Assembly (NCBI GenBank): GCA_032622095.1
Contig: CP136064.1
Span: 51,218,073 to 51,282,072 of the forward strand
DNA from: Siphonodentalium dalli
Lineage: Eukaryota; Mollusca; Scaphopoda; Gadilida; Siphonodentaliidae
Direction of reading: 5' to 3'
DNA length: 64,000 bases
Within the stretch, counting starts at the first letter, position 1. Every line of letters begins with the position of its first letter. The notes under the pieces were generated by a model that saw only the letters and a list, made by a program, of their open reading frames with translations, had not been told where the DNA came from and did not search any database. Of this stretch, positions 10,961 through 22,309 are shown piece by piece. A program made the translations under genes and the position numbers.

Positions 10961-11239
10961 CCTCTTGTTATTTCTTCTAAAAAAAAAATCTAGAAATTTA
11001 ATGATTTATAGATAATTTTCTGGAATATAAATATTTTCATGGAAATGTTTTAGCCTGTTGGATATTATATCTTAAACAAAAACCTCTCTTAATTTATAAA
11101 GTTGGATAGTTAGGTTATTTTAGTTTGGAAATAAAACTATATGATGACATTCATCATTCGCATTCTCTTGACATCTTCGAACAATGACTGAAAACACACC
11201 TCTTCAAGATTTACCGGCATCATTCTCCATATTCTTATA
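10961..11239. other. no gene recognised
   Basis: AT-rich spacer between the dispersed repeat and family B; no structure seen. Confidence 0.4.
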
Positions 11240-11695
11240 TGTGACCCGCCATATCAAATACAGTCGGAAGTCAGGATTTTTTTACCCTGTGCCAAGCATT
11301 CTCTTATATATGCGAGTCGACCATAGGTCGCCTCGTATATATAAGAGAATGCATTGGCCTAACAATTTTTTATCATTTGTTTTAAATAAATGTTTATTAC
11401 AATTTTTAGGACATAAAATAAAAAACATCCATTACCCTGCAGGGAGCCCCACACATATATAGAAGCATATAGAAGAGTGTCGTCTGCTCATGTTTGTCTG
11501 GGGCTATGTATGGGTGAAATTATAAAATTGTTAAAGAATACAAGAAAAAATTATTAAAATTGTAAAAAATTGTTAGGCCAATGCAATCTCTTATATATGC
11601 GAGGTGACCTATGGTTGACTCGCATATATAAGAGAATGAATTGTCACACGGTAAAAAAATCCGACTTACGACTGGATTTGATATGGCGGGTCACA
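11240..11695. mobile_element. family B MITE, full copy B1
   Basis: The inverted ends are TGTGACCCGCCATATCAAAT and its complement, with a TA dinucleotide outside both (11238-11239 and 11696-11697). Just inside are GTCGGAAGTC-type subterminal repeats. It contains the same GCCAATGCATTCTCTTATAT hairpins as family A (11291-11358 and 11577-11645), but the internal linker differs (GGACATAAAATAAAA, TGCAGGGAGCCCCACACATA, CAAACATGAGCAGACGAC complement). Confidence 0.8.
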
Positions 11696-11868
11696 TATTT
11701 ACTTATGTGTGATTTCTATCTTCTAATGTTTGTGTATAATCTGCATATAGAGTCCCAGGCACTTCGAGCTACACCAAGGATGGAGCACTATATAAATGCT
11801 ATATATTGTTATGAGGTCCTCTTGAGGTGATGAGGGATGTGCCTGAGGACATAGTACATGTATTTTTA

Positions 11869-12900
11869 GTCGAGTTTTTCAAAAACTCGACTTATGGTTT
11901 GACGAGGGACAGTTGGCGGACGGGCGGACCTAAAGAATGCCTTATAACTTTGACATTTGTGAACGGATTCAAAAAATATTTGGTATGTGAGTTGCTCCCA
12001 ATGACTATTTACTGCATGTAGAAAATGGGACACGTCCAAACTTTTTGACAAGATTTATCCATCTTTGATTACTTTTTTAAAAGTTTTTCACCGTTAGCGC
12101 GATAACTCACACAAATATTAACCAATTTCAACAATATTTGGTATATGAGACTCTTGCAACAATATCTCGGACGAGTTTGAAAACCAGGTTTGTCCGAATT
12201 TTTTTTCCGGAGTTATGGGTCTTAGTTTGTCTATTTTTAGCAATTTTATCACCGTTAGCGCGATAACTCGATGAAATATTAACCGATTTCAACAATATTT
12301 GATATATGAGTCTCCTGCAACAATATGTCGGACGAGTTCGAAAAACAGGTTTGTCCGAAATTTTTTCGCGGAGTTATGGGTCTTAGTTTGTCTATTTTTA
12401 GCAATGTTATCACCGTTAGCGCGATAACTCGCTGAAATATTAACCGATTTCAATAATATTTGGTATACGAGTCTCCTGCAACAATATCTCGGACGAGTTC
12501 TAAAACCAGGTTTGTCCGAATTTTTTTCACAGAGTTATGGGTCTTAGTTTGTCTATTTTTAGCAATGTTATCACCGTTAGCGCTATAACTCAATGAAATA
12601 TTAACCGAATTAAACAATATTTGGTATATGAGTCTCTTGCAACAATATCTTGGACAAGTTCGAAAACCTGGTTTGTCCGAAAAAAAATTCCAGAGTTATG
12701 GGTCTTAGTTTGTCTATTTTAATAATAATTTTATCACTGTTAGTGTGATAACTCAATGAAATATTAACGGATTCAATTGATATTTGGTATATAGGTCTAT
12801 TGGAATAATATACCACCGTCCGACTTTTTTTCCCGGAGTTGTGCACCTTATTGGCAGAAGTTTGGTTCGACTGCCAAAAAACTCGACAAAAGCATCTTAG
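11869..12900. repeat. element with GTCGAGTTTTTCAAAAACTC end and 161-bp tandem units
   Basis: It begins with GTCGAGTTTTTCAAAAACTC and GACTTATGGTTTGACGAGGG and ends with AAAAAACTCGACAAAAGC near 12880. Between them the phrase CCGTTAGCGCGATAACTC recurs at 12091, 12252, 12413, 12574 and (as CTGTTAGTGTGATAACTC) 12737, giving steps of 161, 161, 161 and 163. Each unit also holds ATATTTGGTATATGAGTCTC, ACGAGTTCGAAAACCAGG and GAGTTATGGGTCTTAGTTTG. A related copy lies at 59085-59640. Confidence 0.85.
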
Positions 12901-13530
12901 ATGTGTACCCCTTGTTTTTAATTTATTTTGGATACCATCATTACAGTCTGGTCTGGAAGAGGAGGTCATGGGTTTTAACCCCTGACATGGGTGATAATCA
13001 GATTTTCAAGCTTGATGTGAGTTTAGGGACATTTCAAACGTGTTCATGCACATAGGAAGCTATACTTAGCCAGTACCTCCACCCATCCAAATAAAATTAA
13101 TTGATCTTCCTTTTTCTAGCTGTATGTTTGATACATTTTGTATAATAAGGAGTTTGAACATTGTGTGTAACTTCAAATCCATATGTACAAATTTAGAATG
13201 GTTATGAATGTATTATGTACAGATTTAGAATGGTTATGAATGTATTATGATTTAGAATAGTTATGAATGTATTATTCTTTTGGTATCCTTATGAAAAACT
13301 CAGGTTGCACAAATTATTTGATATTTTGATTCATTTTGACACTTATATTTCTTGATAAAATTGTACAATTTCAGCAGTTGTTAAAATATATTTTTGCATG
13401 ATGATTATTGTGAATTACTCCCTATACCCCCTAAAATAGTCAAGGAGTGAAAGGAATATTTCCCCCTCATCACTGTTTATTCCACTGATCTTAAAAAATC
13501 GACTGGAATTACTTTGCCCATTCATCATTT
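12901..13530. other. no gene recognised; short tandem phrase
   Basis: A phrase TTTAGAAT(G/A)GTTATGAATGTATTA is repeated three times between about 13191 and 13275. GGGTTTTAACCCCTGACATGGG near 12970 resembles the B-box half of a tRNA-derived SINE, but no A box accompanies it. No exon seen. Confidence 0.45.
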
Positions 13531-13960
13531 TTAGCTCACCTGAGACGAAGTCTCTGGTGGAGCTATATTCATCACTTCTCGTCCCTCGTCCATCCATCCG
13601 TCTGTCCTTCCATCCGTCCGTCAACAATTCTTTGAACATCTGCAGATCTATAGGACCGAATGGGTTCATATTTGGTGTGGATGTTCCCTAAATGACTCAC
13701 ATTCAGATTTGATCAAATGAGGTCACCAGGTCAACTAGTTGCGAAGCTAGGACCATAACTCTTTCCCACCATATTAATTCTTAAAATGACTTCTTCTCAA
13801 ATTCCATTGGGCCGAATGGGTTCATATTTGGTATGAATGGTCCTTGGGTGACAGGGGTTCAGATTTGTTCAAATGAGGTCACTGGGTAAAATGTGGCCGG
13901 ATCCAGGGACATAACTAAAAAAAAAAAAAAAAAAAAAAAGTCCGAATGAACCCATTGCTC
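13530..13960. repeat. dispersed repeat, AGCTCACCTGAG type, copy 1
   Basis: It starts TTTTAGCTCACCTGAGACGAAG, followed by TCTC(T/C)(G/A)GTGGAGCTA and CCATCCGTC tracts. Later phrases are GAATGGGTTCATATTTGG, ATGAGGTCACC and GCGAAGCTAGGACCATAACTC. It ends near a 22-base A run at about 13918. A sister copy lies at 14670. Confidence 0.7.
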
Positions 13961-14669
13961 ATTAAATAAAAAAAAAAAAAAAAAAATTGAACTCCTTGCT
14001 CAATTTAAAAAACAAAACAAATTAAAATTTTAAATTACCTTTTTTTGTTATTTATATTAATAATAATTTTTTTTTTAGTTAATTATTAAAGACACAAATA
14101 TATAAAGAAGCCCATCACCCTTGCCCATTGGTACTTCTAGCATCCCTGTTATCAAACACTTGTTTTAAATTTATTTCACAGTCACAATACAATACACCCT
14201 GTGCATATGCTAGAATCTCTTACAATGAAAGTCAGTAAGGCCAGTCTGCTCTGTTGATAATTATCCACATGTCAAATCTGACAGTGCAGTATCAACAAGC
14301 AGACAGCTCTCTCTAGCCAGACCAGATAGGTTTTGTTTTGGTAATTAATTTTGAAATTGAATGTCAAATGTATTCCCAGGAGCCTTCAGTCTCTACTCAT
14401 ATGAACTATTACTGGTTACAGGTAAAGGAATTTGTTCCAATGGTGGGTCTGTTGAAATATGTCATTTATACAGTTTTAACACTTCCTTTCAGTGAATTAA
14501 TTTCTACCCTATGAATAGTTCTGTGTGTACCACCTTTTGTTGATTGAGACTGTTTCTAATGGAGACAGCTTTATAAGTTTAAGAATCAGCCACTCGCAAC
14601 AAAAACTTTAACCCCCTCCATAAGACAAACTATTTGAGTTGTTGAGTTCAAGTTTGGTACTGATTATAG
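13961..14669. other. A-rich segment; no gene recognised
   Basis: A second A run near 13968 and the phrase ACTCCTTGCTCAATTTAA sit before about 600 bp of AT-rich sequence in which I find no exon or repeat. Confidence 0.45.
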
Positions 14670-15180
14670 TTTTAAGCTCACTTGAGGCAAAGTCTCCAGT
14701 GGAGCTACCGGGTATAGTCATCACTCATCGTCCATCAAAAATTGTTTAAACATCTTCTCCAGACCCATAAATCCGAATGGGTTCATATTTGGTGTGGGTG
14801 TTCTCTAGGTGACTCATATTCAGATTTGTTAAAATGAGATCACCAAGTCAAATAGTTGCGAAGCCAGGGCCATAACTCTTTCCCTAGTAATTCTTAAAAC
14901 AACTTCTTCTCAAGAACCATTGGGCCTATTAAGCTTATATTTGGTATGGAGGGTCCCTGGTTTACTGTGGTTCATATTTATTTAAATTGGGTCACTGGGG
15001 CAAACATGGGCAATATCTTTAAAAAAAAACTTAGATTTAATTTTTTAGATTTAATTCCTTTCTCAATTTAACCAAAAAAACAACATCTTTAAATAAAAAA
15101 AAAACATTTAGATTTTACTCCTTGCTCAATTTTTTCCTAATTTTTTTTTTTTTAAATTAAAATTTAGAAAAATTTATTAC
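14670..15180. repeat. dispersed repeat, AGCTCACCTGAG type, copy 2
   Basis: TTTAAGCTCACTTGAGGCAAAG, TCTCCAGTGGAGCTACC, GAATGGGTTCATATTTGGTG, GCGAAGCCAGGGCCATAACT and TTCTTAAAACAACTTCTTCT match the copy at 13530 in the same order. It decays into A- and T-rich tracts with the phrase GACTCCTTGCTCAATT shared with copy 1. Confidence 0.7.
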
Positions 15181-15925
15181 ATTATTATTTAAACAATGTA
15201 CCGACTATTGTAGTCTTCAGAGTCCCAGTCTTCTCTGTCTTTACAGTTTACAGTCTGGTCAGCGACCCCACAGTCATTGACTGTCTTGTTTGCATATATC
15301 CCTGCAATGGGTTGTCACATGGGTTTCAGTTCTCCAAAAGGAGTGTTTCCCAAAACTTTCTGGTGACGTCACATTTTCTATTCTAGATTATCATTCATTA
15401 ACAAATTTGGCAGGTAGAGGTCAAGGGTCGAAATTTCCATCTATATCCTTATAAGAGATGATAAACCAACATGCTGAACAGAAACTTTTTATTGGCCTTT
15501 ATTTTCTAAATGACTGATATTGGGATGCAAACTTCAAGCCAGAGTTCAGTTCAGTTTCTCAAAATAATGCAGAATCAATTGTAAGAGAAAACAGAAAAAG
15601 TCTTGAATAAATGACGTGCCGAGATGACAGTGGTCAGACCAGCATAGGAGGGGACAGAACTCTGCCTTGCAATTGGATTGGGATTCAGGTGTGATTGGAG
15701 GTGGAGCGACAACCATGCCCTCAGATGTTTAGTAGAGAACCTATAGACTTATAATACCTTTCCAAACCAAGTGTTGTTTGAACCCAAACTGTTGTAACCC
15801 TTTTTGCTCTGACTGTCAAATTACTCCCCTATATAATGATAATTTATAGAATATGATGCAAGTACACTATATATTATCCCTTTTAGAAGCCATGGCATTA
15901 TATCAATAAACCCAATACCCATTAA
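15181..15925. other. no gene recognised
   Basis: Apparently low-copy sequence; no exon with convincing splice sites or coding pattern and no palindromes were seen. Confidence 0.45.
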
Positions 15926-16119
15926 CCATTTCGGGAGCTGCGCTGGTGCAGTATTAAAGATCCTGTGCCAGTGCATTATCATATATGCGTGGCTTACAAG
16001 GTTGAGATAAATATTGTTAGGCCAATGTATTCTCTTATATATGCGAGGCTCCCAAAGAGAATGTATTAATTGGCACAGGGTTTTTGGCAAACATTTTGGA
16101 AGCTCCAGTCACGAAGAGG
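15926..16119. mobile_element. family C TTAA MITE, copy C1
   Basis: It is flanked by TTAA at 15922-15925 and 16120-16123. The ends are CCATTTCGGGAGCTGCGCTG and GGAAGCTCCAGTCACGAAGAGG, diverged inverse repeats related to the element at 21802. The interior keeps a degraded form of the GCCAATGCATTCTCTTATAT hairpin shared with families A and B (16021-16073) and a partial first hairpin near 15966. Confidence 0.7.
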
Positions 16120-16123
16120 TTAA

Positions 16124-16859
16124 CGGTTATTAATCTTAATCCATCTTTCAAGTAGTTCACATCCGATCTATTCACCATCACATCCTATCTATTCACCATC
16201 ACAATTGCTACTTCATATTAACGTAAAACTCAAGAGGACAGTTTTGCTATATATGCAGAGACTCGGGCTAGGTTTGACAACTCGGTGCATGGTTATTGGC
16301 CTGGGTGGTGTCGGGCATCGCACATTTATACATATATGTGTATGCTATGTATATTTCATTTGTTATCTAATAAAGTTAGTTAGTGAGCGCAAATTAACCA
16401 ACTGCCATGCCAGTTCATCAGTTCAAAATCCAGTTAACAGTTTAGCAGATCCGATGAAATCATCATAAACGTAGGAATTCGGTTCCAAGTTGGGATGTGG
16501 AATCGATATATATGGGGAATACCAATATTCTAGCATATCAGAAACGGTTAAAATATAATGTATCGGAATAAAGACAAACGACGGAATGCGATGGAACGTG
16601 GAACAAACCGTTGAACAGAATTAAGACGTGGAACGGCCGATATCTCCAAGAAACGTTTTTGGGTCAACGAAAGCTTTATATTGCGCCCCCACCAAATATT
16701 AACCATTCAACTCACCGTGTTGGATGTTTTGTTATTTAGCCAATAACTTACTGTCATACCCTCAAATTATCGAAATCAAGGCTGGGACTGCAGCCGTAAG
16801 TGTAATTGCGCCAAATGTTGAGTATTCTGCTCAGCGGTTTGTCATTTTGTTCCACGTTT
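16124..16859. other. no gene recognised
   Basis: Contains a direct repeat of TCTATTCACCATCACA (about 16159 and 16187). No convincing exon. Confidence 0.45.
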
Positions 16860-16862
16860 CGT

Positions 16863-16945
16863 CTTGGACACATCAGGATTATTTGTGGATAAAGAACAGC
16901 AGCCCGCTGTTCTTTATCCACTTATAATCCTGATGTGTCCAAGAC
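16863..16945. repeat. short palindromic element
   Basis: CTTGGACACATCAGGATTAT and GTGGATAAAGAACAGC on the left pair with GCTGTTCTTTATCCAC and ATAATCCTGATGTGTCCAAG on the right, around a four-base AGCC loop. The palindrome of about 83 bp is nearly perfect. Confidence 0.75.
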
Positions 16946-17699
16946 TATATTCTCTGCTTTTGTAGAAATCTCTAGTCCAGCATACAAAGTGAAAATTTGT
17001 TCAAGGTACTGAAAATTATAACTTTTCTGTGCATGCATTGAAGCCTCAAATTATGCTTACATTTTCAAGTGGTAAATTTAATAGTTGTGTTTGAAAATGG
17101 CCCCCGAATATATGTATATGAGTATGTAGGCTGTGACAGAAATTCGGAGATAATTAAAAATAACCATTCTCGAGAAAAACTTAATCTTAGTTGAGTGCAT
17201 TGCTTATTTCAGACATACTCATCTATTGACGTGTTTTAAAAGTAGGCTCTCAGAATACCAATCCAGTAACTCAAATAATTCACTATTTCCAAACTTACCG
17301 TACTAAGGTTATAAGTAAACCCCGTGGCGGGCGGTAGTAAACACCGTGGCGGGCTGTAGTAAACCCCGATGCAGGCTTCCGTCGAGCTCGAAACATCGCC
17401 TGCATCGCACAACATTGAAATATGGAATGCTTATTCTCACTATCCATCGGTCATTTTGTCACCAAATTGAGCCATATTCTTCCCGCTGTCAATTTTGTTA
17501 GATGTTGGGTTCATCATTCAACGTGTGAATCCGGAATTGTGCCGATAAAAACAAAATTTGTTCGCTGGCAGTGGGGATTTTTGATGACCAGCGTGATTTG
17601 TTTGGTTCAGAAAATAAAAAATAAGACGTTAAATATACGTACTACATTAATGCCACAGAAAAACTTATTCAAGTCATAGAATTTAGAAAAATCAGGTCC
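16946..17699. other. no gene recognised; short 22-bp tandem
   Basis: AGTAAAC(C/A)CCGTGGCGGGC(G/T)GT occurs at 17313 and 17335, with a third diverged unit at 17357 (period 22). The remainder has no recognisable exon. Confidence 0.45.
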
Positions 17700-17949
17700 C
17701 GACTTTTCTTCCGCAGTTCAAAAATAAAGAGCGTTATGTTTTAGTCTGTTTCCGATATGGTCAAAATAAAGAGCGTTTATCTCACTGCTCACTGAAAACA
17801 GCTGAAAAATTAATTGATGTGACTTTGGCAACCTTTTTCAGAGTATGTAAAGCCTGCAGATCTCAAACTCGTGTCTTTACCAACCTATCTTATCCATCCT
17901 TTAAAAGTACGTAGACATAATGTTGGATATTCAATTGCACCATGCCCGT
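17700..17949 (-). repeat. family I repeat, copy with paired CGCTCTTTAT motif
   Basis: On the minus strand the CGCTCTTTAT motif occurs twice (17724-17733 and 17766-17775) with CCATATCGGAA between. The flanking text (CTGAAAACAGCTG, CAACCTATCTTAT, ACGTAGACA, CCATGCCCGTTTAA) matches the reverse complement of 46911-47160 and the copy at 25030-25150. A family A element sits at its TTAA end. Confidence 0.6.
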
Positions 17950-17953
17950 TTAA

Positions 17954-18331
17954 CCCTTTTCCCAACAGAAGGCCCCTGTGCCAGTGCATTCTCTTATATA
18001 TGCGAGTCGACCATAGGTCGCCTCGCATATATAAGAGAATGCATTGGCTTAACACATTAAAAATTATAAAATTGTTAAAGAATGTAAGAAAAAATGGTAA
18101 AAAGTGTTTTTAGGCCAATGCATTCTCTTATATATGCGAGGCGACCTATGGTCGACTCGCATATATAAGAGAATGCATTGGCACAGGGTATAACTGTAAC
18201 TATCACAATGTGGTCAAGGAGCCGGTTCCAATGATATCCATATTTGTATGGTTCTATTGAGACAGACCGAAGATATTTTAGGCTGTTGAAGCTTTATTTA
18301 GCCGGTTTTGGCCGGTTTGTTGGGTAAAGGG
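17954..18331. mobile_element. family A TTAA MITE, copy A2
   Basis: It has TTAA at 17950-17953 and 18332-18335 and termini CCCTTTTCCCAACAGAA and TTGTTGGGTAAAGGG. Both hairpins are intact (17980-18048 and 18114-18182), and the right-hand unique arm is nearly identical to A1. It has inserted at the edge of a family I copy. Confidence 0.88.
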
Positions 18332-18719
18332 TTAAAGAGCAGTGACGATTGTTTCAACGTCCGTATGTGTTCTTTGAATAGGCCTACGACTCGCACATAT
18401 AACAGGGGTGGATAACTCATTTTCTTCACACGCCGGACAGTCCACCATGTGTACATTTCGCGACGACTTTCTAAATTGTCTGATTTGCACGTTCTTGTGC
18501 GACAGATTAAACCAGGGCAGATTTACAAAATTTAACAGGCATTTTTAATTCGCCGATGGAATGCGCATGTGTGTGAATAGTTGGGTGACGCGATTCCCAC
18601 GGCGCGGCTTCCGAATTGGCGCGCTGTCGCTCGAGTATATGTAAACTATCATATGAAGTGTGCCGGACCACCTCCCACTCTCGTGTGAGTGGTCTACCTC
18701 AGTCCACAGATTGATCTCT

Positions 18720-19620
18720 GAATGTTGATCATGCCACGAATCTCGACTCTGCATGGTTACGCCCGTGGAGATCATATTCAACCAGGACAAAACATGGGAA
18801 CTTTGAGGTGTTCTGACCCGTTTTGACAGGGAACTTGATAACATTGAACAAACAAAGCAGGGAATATATTTCTTTGTTCATATTTGTTCCCGAATAATCT
18901 ACTTCTTAGTATAGGGGTGGTTCCAGGTCGAGTTTTCATGCATGTTGGTGACTTTTGTAAGCCGATATTGCAATAAAAAATTTAACATTGAATTAATTAT
19001 CACGGATAACACCATTATTGTAAGCGGTTCAAAGCAAAATCGCTCACACTTAAATCGTGCAACTTCGAGTTGGGACCTTCACCTACAGAATATATATATT
19101 TACATTATTAAGGATCATGTATCAACTAAGAAATATAATATATGGACATAAAAGCGGCTTTTAACACAGTCCAATATGGAACTATTTCCATCGAAATAAG
19201 ACCATATTGGCATTATTTAATCTACCTTTTTTCATCGACACGACTTACCACATTTACGCTCTTTATAAATGTGTTTTCATTACGGCCCGCGCCATTCAAC
19301 GGAATAACGGGTATAACATAAGCTCACTCTGGGCGTATTTCAGGGTCAAATATGAACATATGTGAATATTTAGGTCCAATATGAACCTATTTGCACAATG
19401 ATATGTTGCATGGGTAGTTATCCCATATGAAATGTTCAGATAATAAGTTCAGGTCGTTTGCTGAAATATTATCTAAACATTTCCCTCAATAAATTGGACT
19501 CCTTCTGCATTTTGATTTATCTGTCGTCTGCTTTTACCACCTTAACATCCCTGTAAACAATTCTAGACCTTTGCGATGTACACTTTGAACTGCATGGGAG
19601 AATCCATTTAGTTTAGTGCA
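18720..19620. repeat. family E/F composite repeat with an empty TTAA site
   Basis: The segment about 18720-19080 matches 54000-54240 and 54721-54770 (GATCATGCCACGAATCTC, GGGAATATATTTCTTTG, GAATTAATTA, GTAAGCG..CAAAGCAAAATCG, ATCGTGCAACTTCGAGTTGG). It has one TTAA at 19050-19053 where the 54-kb copy carries a family D element. The segment 19140-19410 matches the F repeats at 49.9-51.1 kb (CCCGCGCCATTCAACGGAAT). The part 19430-19620 resembles the right end of element E (AAATGTTCAGATAATAAGTT, GGGAGAATCCATT). Confidence 0.65.
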
Positions 19621-19673
19621 CGACACGCTCAATCATGCACATGTATATACAAGAAGCCCAGGAGAACACAAGG

Positions 19674-20185
19674 GCCGGATTCGTCATCTCAGGTTTAAAG
19701 GTACTCAACCCGTAAAGAGGGTCCCCATCTCAACAGATTCCAACAACAACAATCCGATCAGAGGGTCCTATATTACTATTTCTTTGGCTTTGGGGGTAAA
19801 AAATATTTGATTCGAGTCGAGGAACCCATCAAACAAAGCTCAGAGTTATTAGATATTGATTTTTCAAATTTGTTATGTTCTCGAGATGAGTACCAATAAC
19901 TGCCGTAATCTGCTCTGGATGTGTACTCCAAATCTATTCAAACAGACAAGGATGAATAACTCTAAAATCAAGTGGTAATTTTAACGCAATTCTGGGCCAG
20001 ATAGTATTCCCGATAATGAAAAATAATAGATTTCTAAAATCGATATCTAACAAATCTGAGCTTTGATGGGCGACTTCCTCGACTCGAATCAAATATTTTT
20101 GACCCCCGAAGCCATTGAAATAGTAATTGAGAGGAGTTTTATCGGGTTGAGTACCTTTAAACCTCGGAGTTTAAACCTGGTTTTT
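19674..20185. repeat. family H fragment split by a family G element
   Basis: It starts GGCCGGATTCGTCATCTCAG, the same end as the H copies at 22.3 and 56.9 kb. Its GGTTTAAACC-like interior is interrupted at TTAA by the G element (19699-20156) and resumes as TTAAACCTCGGAGTTTAAAC. Confidence 0.6.
19699..20156. mobile_element. family G TTAA element, copy G1
   Basis: It is flanked by TTAA at 19695-19698 and 20157-20160, with ends AGGTACTCAACCCG and the inverse CGGGTTGAGTACCT. It includes ACAACAACAATCCGATCAG, GATTCGAGTCGAGGAACCC and an inverse copy of that phrase near the right side, so much of the element is an imperfect palindrome. No coding capacity. Confidence 0.82.
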
Positions 20186-20559
20186 ATTTTTTAAACCGGG
20201 TCTATATAAGGGCGCGTTTTTTTTTGTCGTTCAGTGGTCACCTGATTGACAACTATTCTGTGATATGAGCATGCAGTCAATCCACCCTGTTACCGAGCAG
20301 ACCAAAAGGCGGGTCGATGTAATAATTATTGCCACGCCATCAATTATCGCGAACTCGTGCACGCTCATGGCATTTATTCCTTGAGAAACAAGGACCAACT
20401 AATCTGATCTCATTCTGGGTCGAAATCAATCCGACAAACGGCATGACTCTCAACACGAGTTTCACGCGCTGCTCATTAATTGTTTGTGATCTATTTTCCT
20501 GCAAGATGCGTTACCCGAAATGGCAAAATTTGGTGTAGTGGTGGGGTTACAATTTACAT
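20186..20559. other. no gene recognised
   Basis: The stretch at about 20290-20360 (ATTATTGCCACGCC, CGAACTCGTGCACGCTC) resembles 56725-56790, which lies just before the H copy there. No exon seen. Confidence 0.4.
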
Positions 20560-20665
20560 TTATATAAGCTATATATATAAACGAGTAGGATCTGTCTGTC
20601 TGTATATCCGTCTGTCTGTTCGAGATTTTTTCCCGAACCCATGGACCGATTTCAACCAATTTTTG
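20560..20665. repeat. fragment of dispersed repeat with TCTGTCTGTC tract
   Basis: GAGTAGGATCTGTCTGTCTG, TATCCGTCTGTCTG and TTTTTTCCCGAACCCATGG are followed by CCGATTTCAACCAATTTTTG. The reverse-complement sister is at about 25830-25935 (GACAGACAGATCCTACTC). Confidence 0.55.
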
Positions 20666-21801
20666 TGTGTTAAATATCAAAATGTTTAAACTATAAAGGG
20701 GCCGCCGCTGAATTAAGGCTCGCATTAACATGAACATTTGCACTTCGTATAGTCGCAGGGCACTTTGTGTAGGGGCCGCAGCTCTCAAAGGGGGCCTGTT
20801 TCAGATAGTATTCCTTGTAATATTTCATGTGATTCACAGCGTGTCCGCGGTCAGTGTTATTAACAAATTTGCACACACAAAAAAACAACAACAACAACAG
20901 ACGAGACTATATAATGATTAGTTATAAGCGAATCTCAACATTTTAGCTAACGAGGAAATTTAATCCCGTCAAAAATAAACAACAGGGACGAGGCGACAAG
21001 AGGGGGCTGGTGTGTCTCAACCCAAACTCTGTACGAAATGTTCAACAGTTGGAAAGTTCATGCCTGAGACTGTGACACAGCATTAGTTGGAAATTTCACA
21101 AATTTGGGTTACAATATTCCAAACAGTAATTACATGTATGCGTACTAGAAAGTTTGTCGTTTTCAGACACAGTTTTCCCAAATTAGGAGGCGTGTCTTGA
21201 TAGAAATTTCCAACAGTTGGACAGGCTTTAAGAACCAGTTCAACCAACCTCTGTGTGTGCAAATAGAATTTCGCAACCTCGCGAGTGGTGTCTGGTTCAA
21301 TTGTAGAGATTAATTGACACCAAATGGAGACCATTTAGTCAATCATGGACTAAGAAGTCATTAAAGTTGGCGTCTTGTCGAACAATTTGCTTATGAGTAC
21401 ACACCAGACGCGGCATCTGAACGATTGGAAGTAGGCAACCAGATGATATCTGTTTTTGGGGGTGGGTGCCAAAATTAGAATAAATCCCTCTTCAACATGA
21501 TCGAAAGTCTCAGGTCCGGAAACCATTTGCACACATGCCCCTATGGTATGATTTTCCAACTTTTGGATATTTTCAGTCAGAACCCCGATGGTTGAAAATT
21601 TTCCAACTGATAACAATTTCAGTCACAACTTGACCAGGAGTGGTCTATAAAAAAAATACAGTAAAAATAATAATAGTTGGAAACTGTAAGAACAATTTCA
21701 ATTTATTTTGGTCAGATATTTTCAACTGATACAATATAATGTAACTCACATTTTATTAAGATGACGGTATAAAAAGCATTTACATGCTGGTATTTTTTTA
21801 A
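20666..21801. other. no gene recognised; recurrent TTGGAAA phrases
   Basis: The phrases CAACAGTTGG, AGTTGGAAA and TTTCCAACTG scatter through 21040-21740 on both strands, suggesting an old degraded repeat. No exon. Confidence 0.4.
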
Positions 21802-21936
21802 ACCCTTCCATGACTGGAGTTACCAATGCATTCTCTTATATATGTGAGGCTCCCTGTTGGAGACTCGCATATATAAGATAACACACTGGCACCAGATCTT
21901 TAATGATGCACCAGCGCAGCTCCCGTCATGAAAGGG
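21802..21936. mobile_element. family C TTAA MITE, short copy C2
   Basis: TTAA occurs at 21798-21801 and 21937-21940. The ends ACCCTTCCATGACTGGAG and CTCCCGTCATGAAAGGG are inverse repeats. It has a single diverged hairpin related to the family A module (21821-21891) and a CACCAGATCTTTAATGATGC segment that matches the left end of C1 in inverse orientation. Confidence 0.72.
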
Positions 21937-21940
21937 TTAA

Positions 21941-22309
21941 ATATATCATTGATAAAGCCTTCCAGATGTTATCAGTCTTGGGACTGTTTCCCGATGAGTG
22001 GAAATTCCAAGTTTATTCCCCCACCCCCACTCCACCGCGTCCCCGTCAGAACCTCCTCTTATATCAAGGCAAATTTCTAGAGGGTATCTGGAATTTTGTT
22101 GCACATACTTTCGGTTTATACTAATTATTTCCTGTATTTGTGATGTCTCCATACAGTATTTCATTTAAACACAAAGCTAGTTGTACATATATCATATTTA
22201 AGTAACACCTCCATATCTGACCAATGCTCGTGTGCGAATGAATCAACTGTGATAACAACAGTTAGCAGTCGCCTCTTGGACCCGCCCTCACTCGATATTT
22301 TTCACAGCT
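21941..22309. other. no gene recognised
   Basis: Includes a C-rich CCCCCACCCCCACTCCACCG tract near 22018. No exon or element boundary found. Confidence 0.4.
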
